Shown here one piece after another: positions 35,061 through 44,607 of a DNA stretch of 64,000 nucleotides. Source of the stretch: Leptospira_A sp046736045. GTDB lineage: Bacteria > Spirochaetota > Leptospiria > Leptospirales > Leptospiraceae. The notes below the pieces were generated by a model. The model saw only the letters and a program-made list of their open reading frames with translations. It had not been told where the DNA came from and made no database searches. Position numbers and translations under genes: made by a program. The stretch is taken from contig NZ_CP177134.1 in NCBI RefSeq assembly GCF_046736045.1, forward strand, positions 682,001-746,000. The letters are read 5' to 3'. The number at the start of each line of letters is the position of its first letter. The first letter of the stretch is position 1.

Positions 35061-35798
35061 CTAACCAACTAGAACGGACAAGTCAAATGATTTTGAGCGG
35101 CCCACAGCGAGAAACTCAATGCTATAATTGCCAGGCTTGAGTCCGGAAAAGCTAGCAGTTCCTTCTTGGGAGATTTTGCTCGAAAGAATGAACCGCCCGT
35201 CTTTTTTCAGGTTCACTTGATGGAACGGACCTTCTCCGTTCGTTTCAGCTTTGACGCTGAGATAGATTTCATCCGGTGTTTCTTTTACAATTTGATAATA
35301 AAATCTTTGGTTTTGGGTTGTAGTTTCTTCGAAAACCACTGAGTTTGTGTCTTGTGAAGCTGCCTCGGCTGACGCACGCAAGCTGGGAGCCATCTCAAGA
35401 GATTCACTGACCCGAACAGTTTCAAGCAAACTGTCTATAATTTGGATTCCTTTGTTGGAAAGTCTGAGGATCAAACTGTCCTTTCGCACCGGCTGCGCCA
35501 AATTTTCGTTTGTATAATGTTTTAAGAACTCAGGCAATTCATTTCCAGCACCTGATCCGAGCGAAAATTCAGCTTTTGCCAAATCCAGTTTTTCACGGAA
35601 GTCGGAGAAACTGTCATTTTTGAAATGTAAGGATAAATCGCCGAATAAACCGACTAAGGTTTCTTCGAGAGATGCATATTCTGCGAAATTTTCTTCTGAA
35701 GACAAGAGGAGATCCGTCGAGATGTCTTTTCCTTCCACAAACAATTGCTTGATTACCTGCGAATCGTTATGCTTTTTATCTGAACCAGAAGCTTCCAT
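35061..35798 (-). CDS. Uncharacterised protein between sigma factor and CHAT
   Basis: 245 aa, no signal peptide or membrane helix. The first 130 residues are helical (VIKQLFVEGKDISTDLLLSS, LEETLVGLFGDLSLHFK). A flexible, Ala/Ser/Thr-rich linker follows (PSLRASAEAASQDTNSVVFE). The C-terminal 80 residues look like a small beta-sandwich ending GTASFSGLKPGNYSIEFL. No match to a named family comes to mind. Its place right behind the sigma gene and before the protease gene makes it a candidate anti-sigma factor, adaptor or protease substrate, with the linker as a possible cleavage site. GAGGTGG before the ATG is a strong ribosome site. Confidence 0.72.
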   Translation of the reverse strand: MEASGSDKKHNDSQVIKQLFVEGKDISTDLLLSSEENFAEYASLEETLVGLFGDLSLHFKNDSFSDFREKLDLAKAEFSLGSGAGNELPEFLKHYTNENLAQPVRKDSLILRLSNKGIQIIDSLLETVRVSESLEMAPSLRASAEAASQDTNSVVFEETTTQNQRFYYQIVKETPDEIYLSVKAETNGEGPFHQVNLKKDGRFILSSKISQEGTASFSGLKPGNYSIEFLAVGRSKSFDLSVLVG

Positions 35799-35841
35799 TG
35801 TTCCACCTCAACTAAGAATCCTAATAAGGAGACGAAATTTT

Positions 35842-36759
35842 TTAATTTTCTTCAGCGAAATCCCGAAAATTTTTCTGAAATTTTTCCATCACCCGAAGTA
35901 ATGTCACGCTCACACCCCCCTCAGATATCCCTAAAATGCGGGATATTTCGCGGTAAGGAGTACGTACTAAAAAATGCCCTTTTTGCTTTTTTTCGATCAA
36001 TTTTCGTCTTTGTTCGTATTTCTTTTTTAGAGAGTGATCAATCCGATCCCGCAAGTGAGTCGCTTCAATCGAATCACCTGTTGCTTTTGTCTTCTTTTGT
36101 TCCTTTAAATCAAGTATATTTAAATATAATGAAGTTATTTTGTCTTCGTTACGGAGATTGTCTTCTTCCTTGTCTGCAAGACCTTCACGTAAAGCGAGAA
36201 TTTCGATTTGCAAATCTACGGTTGTAATATTTGCTTTTTCAGCAATGTATTTTACCTCTTCCTCTGTTAGATGAAGATAATAAATAAAGGAAAGTTTGAA
36301 TACGACTCTACTTTCCAGTTTTACTTCTTGTAAGGCTGCCTGGAATTTTTCGGAAACATCGATAGCGAGTGTTTGTTCTTCCGCACGAACGTCCGGCTCG
36401 TCTTCGATTGTGTTATATTCTTTTCCGTCTTTATTGACTTTCCCCAAAGAGTGAATCTTTAATTCCCGTTTGGTTCTTTGCCAATCAATGAGCAGGTTTC
36501 TGAGTACTGAAAAAAACCAGGTTTTGAAACTGGATTTGCCTACAAAACTTTGAAACCGTTTTCCCGTTTTCAACCTTTCAAAGGCATAAATATAATAATC
36601 CGAGGCATCATCTTCGGAAAGATGAAAAACCCGGATGGGAAAGTTATAAATGTCTTGGGAGAAAATGTCAAAAAATTTCCGAAGAGCGGCTTCTTCCCCG
36701 GTTCCGCTTTTTTTGACAATGTCAAGGATTTCTTCATTCGAATAAGCAACGGCTGGCAT
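35842..36759 (-). CDS. ECF-type RNA polymerase sigma factor
   Basis: 305 aa. Region 2 is clear at the N-terminus (YNFPIRVFHLSEDDASDYYI, SSFKTWFFSVLRNLLIDWQR), with the DNA-melting and -10 binding segments. Region 4 closes the protein as a helix-turn-helix (YREISRILGISEGGVSVTL). About 120-150 charged helical residues separate them (EEKADKEEDN-like region), much more than in ordinary ECF factors of about 180 aa. It is the first gene of the sigma-unknown-CHAT-YkgJ operon, preceded by a good ribosome site (AGGAAAGAAG). Regulation by a linked adaptor and protease is inferred. Confidence 0.86.
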   Translation of the reverse strand: MPAVAYSNEEILDIVKKSGTGEEAALRKFFDIFSQDIYNFPIRVFHLSEDDASDYYIYAFERLKTGKRFQSFVGKSSFKTWFFSVLRNLLIDWQRTKRELKIHSLGKVNKDGKEYNTIEDEPDVRAEEQTLAIDVSEKFQAALQEVKLESRVVFKLSFIYYLHLTEEEVKYIAEKANITTVDLQIEILALREGLADKEEDNLRNEDKITSLYLNILDLKEQKKTKATGDSIEATHLRDRIDHSLKKKYEQRRKLIEKKQKGHFLVRTPYREISRILGISEGGVSVTLLRVMEKFQKNFRDFAEEN

Positions 36760-36804
36760 TATCTTCTTTCCTGATTTGAACCCGATCGGAATAGTTTCAT
36801 AAAT

Positions 36805-37752
36805 ATGAAAAGAAGTCTTCGAATGATTGCCCTTCTGGCAAGTTTTCTTTTATTTTTAACACCGTTTTCTGTATTTTTTATAACCATTCATTCGCAAGGG
36901 ACTGCGGGAAAGCCTAAGTTCCAATGGCCCATCCAAGGATTGGACTTGCCTTCTCTGATTACCAGTAGCTTTGGGGAATCCAGAAAAGACCATTTTCATA
37001 ACGGATTAGACATTTCGTCCGTTTTCCAACCTGTGCGTAGTTTAGAAAATGGTTATGTTCTTTATTCCCGCTACGGGGAAGACAATCCTTATGAAGAAGA
37101 GAGAGGTTCCGGCAATATTCTTTGGGTGGCACACAAAGAAGGCTACATCAGCGGCTATTACCACCTAGCAGGATCCCGGCATGAAAATATCCGAAACAAA
37201 ACGGATGTGAAAGCCGGGGAAGTGATCGGATCCTCCGGAAATACGGGTCACTCTACAGGAGGGCATTTGCATTTTGTTTTGGGTAAGGATTTCGGAAAAA
37301 CCTTGCTCGATCCGTTGGCGTATCTTCCCCCTCAGGAAGATACCATCTTTCCCCAAATCGCAAATCTATTCATCCATGTCGGGGAAACTTATACAAATAT
37401 CAACGATGGGGACAATATCAATGTTTCCCAGGCTTTTCCATTAACAGTCAGCGTGTTTGACGGAGGGGTGAAAAACAGCCAACGCCGCGGTGTTCGCAAT
37501 ATAGAATATATTTTCAACGGAGAACCTGTGAAAAAAACATCCTTTGATTCCATTCACTTTGAAAAAGGAAAATGGAAAACAGCAAACGGATTCAGTTTCG
37601 ACGACCTTTACTTTAAGGATCGTTATTTGGTGGGAATCCTCAATTTGAAAACGGGAGAAAATATCATCAAGGTCATAGCTTCCGATTTCTCCGATCAAAA
37701 ATCGGAAAGATCATTCAGCGTCAATGTAACACGAATTAGTGCGGGGAATTGA
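36805..37752 (+). CDS. M23-family peptidase (LytM-like)
   Basis: 315 aa with an N-terminal hydrophobic helix acting as a signal or anchor (MIALLASFLLFLTPFSVFFI). The M23 zinc endopeptidase core follows: GESRKDHFHNGLDIS (first His and Asp), GSGNILWVAHKEGYIS, GSSGNTGHSTGGHLHFVLG (HxH). All zinc ligands are present, so it should cut peptidoglycan cross-links or regulate amidases in the periplasm. The last 120 residues are beta-rich and unrecognised. It is divergent from the sigma factor gene across 45 bp; whether the sigma controls it is unknown. Confidence 0.9.
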   Translation: MKRSLRMIALLASFLLFLTPFSVFFITIHSQGTAGKPKFQWPIQGLDLPSLITSSFGESRKDHFHNGLDISSVFQPVRSLENGYVLYSRYGEDNPYEEERGSGNILWVAHKEGYISGYYHLAGSRHENIRNKTDVKAGEVIGSSGNTGHSTGGHLHFVLGKDFGKTLLDPLAYLPPQEDTIFPQIANLFIHVGETYTNINDGDNINVSQAFPLTVSVFDGGVKNSQRRGVRNIEYIFNGEPVKKTSFDSIHFEKGKWKTANGFSFDDLYFKDRYLVGILNLKTGENIIKVIASDFSDQKSERSFSVNVTRISAGN

Positions 37753-37773
37753 TAGAATAAAGATTATAAATCC

Positions 37774-37800
37774 AAAAAACGGGGAGAATTCTCCCCGAAA
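37774..37800 (-). terminator. Perfect-stem terminator of acyl-CoA ligase gene
   Basis: CGGGGAGAATTCTCCCCG (37780-37797) is an 18-base perfect palindrome. On the minus strand it is followed by GTTTTTTGGA, a good T run, 37 bases past the ligase stop. It lies between the convergent M23 gene and ligase gene, and the A-rich flank on the other side makes it a poor plus-strand terminator. Confidence 0.72.
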
Positions 37801-37833
37801 AAGGGACACTAAAGGATCAGAGAAAACAAAATA

Positions 37834-39729
37834 CTATTTGTACATCTCTTCTATATTTTTTGCATATTTTTCAGTAATCACATGTCTCTTTAAGGAAAGT
37901 TTGGCGGTGAGTTCGTCCCCTACTTCAAACGGTTTGGAAAGAACTTCGATTTCTACAACTCTTTCGAAAGACTTGAATCCTTCCTGTGCGTTGATTTTGG
38001 CTTTGACTTCGTTTTCTATTTTTTCTTTTACCTTGGCTGTTTTGGCAATCTGAAACAAGTCCGTTCCATACTCGGATAATGCCTGTATATTGGGAACAAT
38101 AAGGGCCGATAAAAATTTGCGATCTTGTCCGACTACCATACATTGGTCGATGAGCTCCGATTCCAAAAGTTTCGCTTCAATGGGAACAGGTTCCACATTT
38201 TCTCCGCCGAGCAATACTATGGTTTCTTTGGTTCTACCGACGATTTTCAAACAACCGTTTGCAGTAAAAATCCCAAGGTCACCTGTATTCATCCAACCGT
38301 CTTTCACTACTTTTGCGGTAGCTTCTTCGTTTTTAAAATAACCTTGCATTACCTGAGGGCCGTTTACATGGATTTCACCTTTTCTACCGTATTCGATTCT
38401 CCCGAGAACGGTATCCAAAAATACCTCGCCAGTCTTCCAGTCCACCAAACGAATATTTGTTCCTCCATACAACGGACCGACTGTTCCGGCGACCAGATTG
38501 TCCAAAATCCGCACTGCAATCACCGGAGAAGTCTCAGTCATTCCATAACCTTCCAAAACCGGAATTCCGATCGTATTAAAAAATTCATCCACATGGAATG
38601 GCAATGCGCCTCCTCCCGAAACAGAACCTCTTAACTTACCTCCTGTCGCCTTACGAATCTTAGATAACACGATAGAATCAAAGATAAGATAAGGAACCAG
38701 TGAAACTAAAAATAAAAATAGGCTGGAGATAAAATCAAACACCTTCCATAAAAACGGCTTTGGCTTTAATCGCAGATCCTTTCCCTTCAAAACCTGGAGG
38801 GTTCGGAAATGCGTGCGTGCAAGGTTCGTCGCAATGGAAAAAAATAATTTTTTAACTGAGGAAGCTTTCAGGATATTTCCTTGAATGCCTCCGTAAATAC
38901 TTTCCCATAATCTGGGCGCGGAAGCCATAAAAGTGGGCTTAACGATTGCCAGATCTTCTTTCAACGAACGAACGTTTGTATAATACGTGCAAACTCCGTT
39001 TGCCATGCTGAAGATTTCAAAGATTCTTTCAAAGATATGCCAAACAGGTAAAATGGAAAGTGCCCTGTCATCTTCTTCCAGATTGATCGGCATATAGTCC
39101 ACTTGGGAAAGAATGTTGGAATGAGAAAGCATTACACCTTTCGGAGCACCTGTTGTTCCGGAAGTATAAATCAATGTAAAAAGATCTTTCCCGCCGATTT
39201 GATTCGCCCGTTCTTCCAATGATTTGGGAGATTTTGATTTTTCAAGTTTTCCTTTTTCCAACACATCTTTAAAATTTTGTAGTTTGAATTTACCCGATTT
39301 GGGAGGATTCGCTTTCAAACCGGATTCATCGATGATAATGATTTCCTTAAGCGATGTAAGTTTGGATTCTACTTGTAAAATTTTTTTCAATACATTTGCA
39401 TTCTCTACGATCAATATCTTTGATTCCGAATGATTGAGTATGTATTCTATATCCTGTTCCGTAACATCCGAGGCTCTGGGAACATCGGCGGCACCTGCAA
39501 AACAAATTCCAATACTTGCAACCATCCAAGCATAACAGTTGTCAGCAAATAAAGCGATTCTATCTCCGCGTTTGATATCGGATAAACCTTCACTGAAACT
39601 ATGCGCATCACCTATCAGCTCGGAATAAGATTTGGAAAGAAATGTTTTGTCGGTTTGTTTTGTGGCAAAGGCCGGTTTATTCGGGTATTTTTTTTTGAGA
39701 CCTAAATAAAACTCTAAAAGATTTTGCAT
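37834..39729 (-). CDS. Long-chain fatty-acid-CoA ligase (AMP-binding)
   Basis: 631 aa from the ATG at 39729 (MQNLLEFYLGLKKKYPNKP), preceded by GGAGAAGGGG; an ATG eleven codons upstream lacks such a site. ANL-superfamily motifs are in order: FTLIYTSGTTGAPKGVMLSH, VLEGYGMTETSP, the hinge region around GWMNTGDLGIF and a C-terminal lysine segment. A hydrophobic stretch (LFLFLVSLVPYLIFDS) in the middle is shared with membrane-associated eukaryote-like long-chain ligases. It activates fatty acids as acyl-CoA at the membrane. Transcription stops at the perfect stem at 37780. Confidence 0.93.
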   Translation of the reverse strand: MQNLLEFYLGLKKKYPNKPAFATKQTDKTFLSKSYSELIGDAHSFSEGLSDIKRGDRIALFADNCYAWMVASIGICFAGAADVPRASDVTEQDIEYILNHSESKILIVENANVLKKILQVESKLTSLKEIIIIDESGLKANPPKSGKFKLQNFKDVLEKGKLEKSKSPKSLEERANQIGGKDLFTLIYTSGTTGAPKGVMLSHSNILSQVDYMPINLEEDDRALSILPVWHIFERIFEIFSMANGVCTYYTNVRSLKEDLAIVKPTFMASAPRLWESIYGGIQGNILKASSVKKLFFSIATNLARTHFRTLQVLKGKDLRLKPKPFLWKVFDFISSLFLFLVSLVPYLIFDSIVLSKIRKATGGKLRGSVSGGGALPFHVDEFFNTIGIPVLEGYGMTETSPVIAVRILDNLVAGTVGPLYGGTNIRLVDWKTGEVFLDTVLGRIEYGRKGEIHVNGPQVMQGYFKNEEATAKVVKDGWMNTGDLGIFTANGCLKIVGRTKETIVLLGGENVEPVPIEAKLLESELIDQCMVVGQDRKFLSALIVPNIQALSEYGTDLFQIAKTAKVKEKIENEVKAKINAQEGFKSFERVVEIEVLSKPFEVGDELTAKLSLKRHVITEKYAKNIEEMYK

Positions 39730-39800
39730 GGAACCCCTTCTCCTATCAGATGAAGTTCTCATGATACTATATATAAATTCCGAAATCGTCCTAGAGAATT

Positions 39801-40922
39801 CTATGATACCTTTCTTTTTGACCTAGAGAATTCCTTAGCACTCTTTTCTTTGAACTCCGTCGGGGTTTTTCCTTCCTTCTCCAAAAAAGCGCGGTTGAAT
39901 GTGGATTTGGAATTGAATCCGACAGAATCCGCAATGGAAAGAATGGAACGTTTGGGATCTTCGATGAGAATTTTTTTTGCTTCTGCAACACGATAGTCGT
40001 TGATGAAATGAAAAAAACTTTTTCCAAAATGAATGTTGAGTAGTTCTGACATCTGTTGCGGGCGAATCTGAACCAATTCGGCAAACCGGGTGAGATTCAA
40101 ATCTTCATCACAATAAATTCTTTCTTCCAACATCAGCCTATGGATTTCATTTTTAATGGATTCCAGATCCAGATTTACCAATTTTGATTTTTCATATTTG
40201 GATCGTTTGATTTCTTCTTTTACATGAAAGATAAACGGTTTCCAGATTTCCCGCGCGATAAAATAAAAGAACATCAAAAAAGGCAGTAAAAAAGCACTCA
40301 ACTCTCTCAAAAAAGAAATCTTAAATAAAAATCCCGAAGTTCCAACCAAAAGATCCAAACAAACCAGAAAGAAAAAAACGAGAGTGAGTCTTCCTCCTTT
40401 CTTTAAAAACATTCCCCAACTAACAAATGGAAAAATATATCTGAATAAAAACAACCCCGCCGAAAACAAAATTCCCAATTTAATCATTAAATTCAAAGAA
40501 AGAATAGCAAACTGATATACGTTAGATGGAGGCGAAGAAAAGAATAAAATCTGTTCTTCTGCGGATTTGAAATAAAAAGGAAACAGCAGAACAATAGAAA
40601 AAACAGCCGGGAGATACAACAGGATGGAAAGTTTTGGTTTTTTGTCCAGTACGAGTAAAACAAAATATTCGTAAAGGATGGGTGCCGATGCCAAAACAAA
40701 AGGGATATGAAACAAAGTAATCCCAGGAAATAAAACATATAATTTTGAAAAGAAGAAAGCACCGGAGATCAGCCACAAGCCCGTGGAAAACAGAACAAAT
40801 GCCCATCGGAACCGAAGGGAAGGAGGTTCTTCTAATTTAACTAAGAACGATATCGACCAAACAATGCAAAAGATGCCTCCTGAACCTAACCAGAGAAAGC
40901 CGATCGCTTCTTTCAAGTCCAT
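39801..40922 (-). CDS. Membrane AraC-family regulator
   Basis: 373 aa from the ATG at 40922, two bases after the dnaE stop; a TTG two codons upstream would overlap dnaE. Seven or so hydrophobic helices fill residues 1-230 (FLWLGSGGIFCIVWSISFLV to FYFIAREIWKPFIF), then a linker and two AraC helix-turn-helix units at the C-terminus (NLTRFAELVQIRPQQMSELL, SILSIADSVGFNSKSTFNRA). It probably senses something in the membrane and binds DNA from there. Its pairing with dnaE on one transcript is unusual and may be accidental neighbourhood. Confidence 0.87.
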   Translation of the reverse strand: MDLKEAIGFLWLGSGGIFCIVWSISFLVKLEEPPSLRFRWAFVLFSTGLWLISGAFFFSKLYVLFPGITLFHIPFVLASAPILYEYFVLLVLDKKPKLSILLYLPAVFSIVLLFPFYFKSAEEQILFFSSPPSNVYQFAILSLNLMIKLGILFSAGLFLFRYIFPFVSWGMFLKKGGRLTLVFFFLVCLDLLVGTSGFLFKISFLRELSAFLLPFLMFFYFIAREIWKPFIFHVKEEIKRSKYEKSKLVNLDLESIKNEIHRLMLEERIYCDEDLNLTRFAELVQIRPQQMSELLNIHFGKSFFHFINDYRVAEAKKILIEDPKRSILSIADSVGFNSKSTFNRAFLEKEGKTPTEFKEKSAKEFSRSKRKVS

Positions 40923-40924
40923 AT

Positions 40925-43900
40925 TCAACCAAAAGCTCTCACTTCTTCTCCGATCGTATATCGGACTGTGCCTTTACCTAAAATCTCGGATAAAACATTC
41001 ATTAAGTCGTCAGAGATCTCTATGGAAAAATGATCATGTGCGCGAATCACTTTTTTTTCGTCTCCTGCAAGACCCACCAAATGAAAGAACACGGAAGAAT
41101 CTCCTCTATGTTCGGAAAGTATGGCTTGCAGTCTGAGTATGATTTCCCTGTTTTTTTCTTCACCCATATCAATTGTTAGATGAAGGGTTTTTTCCATCTT
41201 TCTTTCAATGGTAACTAAATTCAATTCTTCAACGCGATTGACTATGATTTGGCCTTTGAGTTCGGACTCTTCCATATCGACTCTTTCCAAAATACCTTTG
41301 ATAAAAAGAGTTTTGTCGTCGATAAAGAGCGGCTTAAAGTCGGCGTAAGTTCTGGGAAAGGCAACACATTCAATCTCACCCGTTTGATCTTCGATTACAA
41401 AGTTGATGAATTCTTCTTTTTTCTTAGTGAGCTTGATTTGTTTTTTGGATAGAACTCCCGCAATTTCCACTTTGGATTTCGGACGGACATCTTCCAATCG
41501 CTCAATAGTGATCGGTTTTAGACTTTTTAATTGTTCCGTAAATTTATCAAGAGGGTGGCCGGAAAGATAAAGGCCGGTGATTTCCTTTTCTCTTTTGAGA
41601 ATTTCGTCAAACCCCCATTCGGTGGCATTTTTCGGAAGTGTTAGATCAAATCCCGAATTGGGAGTGCTTGCTCCGAACAAAGAGAACTGGCCTTCTTTTT
41701 CCTCCGCCTGTTTCTTTTGTGCAAAAGATAAAATGGCATCCGTGGATTCAAAAATACATTTTCGGGAATATCCGAACGAATCGAAACCTCCCCCTTGTGC
41801 GAGTGCTTCCAAAACTTTTTTGTTAGCAAGCCTGGTATCTAGATCTTTTGCAAAATCATCCAATGCCGCATAGCCACCTAACTTTTGTCTATTGGCCAGA
41901 ATATTTTCGGCAGCGAGTTCCCCGACCCCTTTGATGGAAGAAAGTCCGAAACGAACCGTTTTATCATCGGTAATTTTAAATGATACTTCGGATTCCCTTA
42001 CATCGGGCCCAAGGATGCGAATTCCCATCTCTTTCGCATTGTTGATGTATTTAACTACATCCGTAGTTTTGGAATGATCACCGGATAACAACGCAGTCAT
42101 ATATTCGATCGCGTAATTTGCTTTCAAGTATGCCGTTTGATAGGTAACGAAAGCATACGCAACAGAGTGGGATTTGTTAAATCCGTATTCACCGAACTTT
42201 TCCAATGTTTCAAAAAGTTCTACAGCCAACTTGGCATTGATTTTTTTCTCTGCGGCACCGGCCACAAATTTTTCTTTCAGAGCGGGGAGTTTGGATTTAT
42301 CCTTTTTGGCCATCGCCTTACGAAGCACATCCGAATCTCCTACGGAGAATCCACCCATGATTCTGGAAATGCCCATCACCTGCTCTTGGTATACGATGAC
42401 TCCGTAAGTTTCGGATAACACATCGGCGAGACTTTCATGCGGGAATACGACTTTCATTTTACCGTTTTTACGATCCAAATAATCGTCCAACATTCCCGAT
42501 CCCATCGGACCTGGTCGATATAACGCAAGCAAGGCGGCAATCTCTTCGAATTTTTGAACCTGGGCTTTTGCGAACAAGTCGCGAATACCCGTAGAAGAGT
42601 CCAACTGGAAAATACCTAAGACGTTTGCCTTTCTTAAAAGACTGAATGTTGCAGGATCATCCAGAGGGATATTGTCCAGATCCACTTTGATCCCGTGTCT
42701 TCTTTCAATGATCTGGGTGGCATGATGAATTGTTGTTAGGTTTTTTAAGCCCAAAATATCCATCTTAATGAGTCCCACTTGTTCCGACATGTTTTTGTCG
42801 TATTGTGTTACAATGGATCTGCCGTCTTTGCCGGCTTCACTGACAGTGGAAAGAGGAACGATTTCTTCCAGAGGCACGGGAGAAATCACAACACCGGCGG
42901 CGTGTCTTCCCACCTGACGATAGTTACCTTCCAATCTTTGTGCAATGGAAAATACTTTTTTATTGAGTTCTGTTTTTTCCGCCAGATCTTTTAAATCTTT
43001 CGAAGTATCAACCGCTTCCTGAATGGTAATCCCCAGCTTTTTAGGGAAAAGTTTACTCATCTCATTTACTTCTGAAAAAGGAACATTGAATACACGCGCT
43101 ACGTCTTTGATCGCAGCCTTTGCAGCAAGGGAACCGAAAGTGATGATCTGGCCCACCCGATTCTCCCCGTACTTTTGTTTGATATAATTGATAACTTCTT
43201 CCCTTCTCTCTACGCAAAAGTCAGTATCAATATCAGGCATATCCTTTCTGTCCGGATTGAGAAATCTCTCGAATAACAAATTATAACGAAGAGGATCGAC
43301 GTTTGTAATCCCCAACGCATATGCAATGATTGAACCTGCGGCAGATCCGCGACCCGGCCCCACAGGAATTCCCGTATGTCTTGCAAAATTGATATAATCC
43401 TGAACGATCAAAAAGTATCCCGCAAAATGCATGTTACGGATTGTTTGCAATTCGAAATCCGCTCTTTCCTTTACGGCAGGAGTGATCTCTTTATATTTTC
43501 TTTCAAGTCCGTCCCAGACCAATTTTTCCAAATAAGTATCAGTGTCATATCCGGGTGGAACTTCAAAAGGAGGAAGTAAAGGATTCCCGAACTGAAAACC
43601 GAGAGAACATTTATCGCGGATCGCCAAAGTATTGTAAAACGCTTGAGTATGTTCGGGAAATATAGACAACATTTCTCTCGGACTCTTCACATAAAAATTT
43701 TCATTGAAACCGAAGCGCATCTCGTCATCTATGTTTTTACGCATTCCGATACGTAATAAAATATCCTGGGCTTCCCGATCATCTCTTGTTAAAAAATGAG
43801 AGTCGTTGGTAAGAACGAGAGGAATGCCCGTCCGTTTGGAAAAGCCGATCACTGCTTCCGCAACAATCTTTTGTTCGGGAATTCCGTGATCCTGAATCTC

Positions 43901-44425
43901 CATATAAAAATCTTCTTTTCTGAAAATTTCATGAAGCTTGCCAGCTAACGCATACGCCTTGTCTTCTTTGCCTTCCAAAATCTTGCGATTGACTTCTCCC
44001 GCCAGACAAGCGGTCAAACAAACAAGACCTTCACTATGCCGCTCCAATAAATCGTAATCGATTCTGGGCTTGCGATAAAATCCTTCCGTAAAGGAACGAC
44101 TTGCTAATTTGATAATATTCTGATATCCTACTGCATTCTTGACAAGTAGGATGATATGATATGCCCCGCCATCGGCGATTTCATCAAGTTCCGTTTCCGC
44201 CGACCGGGAAGGGGTAACATAAAACTCGCATCCTATGATGGGCTTTACATCGTGTTTGATTGCTTCTTTATAAAACTCGATCGCCCCGTACATATTGCCA
44301 TGGTCCGTAATGGCAACAGAGCTCATTCCCAGTTCCTTCACTTTTTTCATCAGCTCGGGGATACGTATGGCTCCGTCCAGCATCGAATAGGTAGTGTGAA
44401 GGTGCAGGTGGGTGAAATCTTCCAT
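40925..44425 (-). CDS. dnaE: DNA polymerase III alpha subunit DnaE
   Basis: 1166 aa, the usual DnaE1 length. An N-terminal PHP domain starts THLHLHTTYSMLDGAIRI and keeps the metal-binding pattern (TDHGNMYG, GCEFYVTP, LTNDSHFLTRDD), so it may still have proofreading activity. The polymerase active site is in PDIDTDFCVERREEVINYI; other blocks are GRGSAAGSIIAYALG and PLRYNLLFERFLNPDR. A helix-hairpin-helix and an OB fold (VEIAGVLSKKQIKLTK) follow. It replicates the chromosome. The AraC gene starts right after its stop. Confidence 0.97.
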   Translation of the reverse strand: MEDFTHLHLHTTYSMLDGAIRIPELMKKVKELGMSSVAITDHGNMYGAIEFYKEAIKHDVKPIIGCEFYVTPSRSAETELDEIADGGAYHIILLVKNAVGYQNIIKLASRSFTEGFYRKPRIDYDLLERHSEGLVCLTACLAGEVNRKILEGKEDKAYALAGKLHEIFRKEDFYMEIQDHGIPEQKIVAEAVIGFSKRTGIPLVLTNDSHFLTRDDREAQDILLRIGMRKNIDDEMRFGFNENFYVKSPREMLSIFPEHTQAFYNTLAIRDKCSLGFQFGNPLLPPFEVPPGYDTDTYLEKLVWDGLERKYKEITPAVKERADFELQTIRNMHFAGYFLIVQDYINFARHTGIPVGPGRGSAAGSIIAYALGITNVDPLRYNLLFERFLNPDRKDMPDIDTDFCVERREEVINYIKQKYGENRVGQIITFGSLAAKAAIKDVARVFNVPFSEVNEMSKLFPKKLGITIQEAVDTSKDLKDLAEKTELNKKVFSIAQRLEGNYRQVGRHAAGVVISPVPLEEIVPLSTVSEAGKDGRSIVTQYDKNMSEQVGLIKMDILGLKNLTTIHHATQIIERRHGIKVDLDNIPLDDPATFSLLRKANVLGIFQLDSSTGIRDLFAKAQVQKFEEIAALLALYRPGPMGSGMLDDYLDRKNGKMKVVFPHESLADVLSETYGVIVYQEQVMGISRIMGGFSVGDSDVLRKAMAKKDKSKLPALKEKFVAGAAEKKINAKLAVELFETLEKFGEYGFNKSHSVAYAFVTYQTAYLKANYAIEYMTALLSGDHSKTTDVVKYINNAKEMGIRILGPDVRESEVSFKITDDKTVRFGLSSIKGVGELAAENILANRQKLGGYAALDDFAKDLDTRLANKKVLEALAQGGGFDSFGYSRKCIFESTDAILSFAQKKQAEEKEGQFSLFGASTPNSGFDLTLPKNATEWGFDEILKREKEITGLYLSGHPLDKFTEQLKSLKPITIERLEDVRPKSKVEIAGVLSKKQIKLTKKKEEFINFVIEDQTGEIECVAFPRTYADFKPLFIDDKTLFIKGILERVDMEESELKGQIIVNRVEELNLVTIERKMEKTLHLTIDMGEEKNREIILRLQAILSEHRGDSSVFFHLVGLAGDEKKVIRAHDHFSIEISDDLMNVLSEILGKGTVRYTIGEEVRAFG

Positions 44426-44607
44426 AGCTCAGGTGACATAGTGACATTGGTGCGGTTGTAAGGAACGACTTTTTCTTCAAAAAGTAACAGAGAAAAACGA
44501 TGGTCACGTAGGAAAAATCGCTAGATTCCCCAGCCCTGGAAGAAATTCCGACGAAAGCCAAATATCTCTCGATCCCCACCCCTCATGGAAAACCCTGAGA
44601 AAGAAAT

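Noticed and set aside
44426..44607. Possible cobalamin riboswitch upstream of cobT
   Set aside because: I looked for the B12 box and the usual conserved core on both strands and found no convincing match; GGTGCGG at 44450 is isolated.
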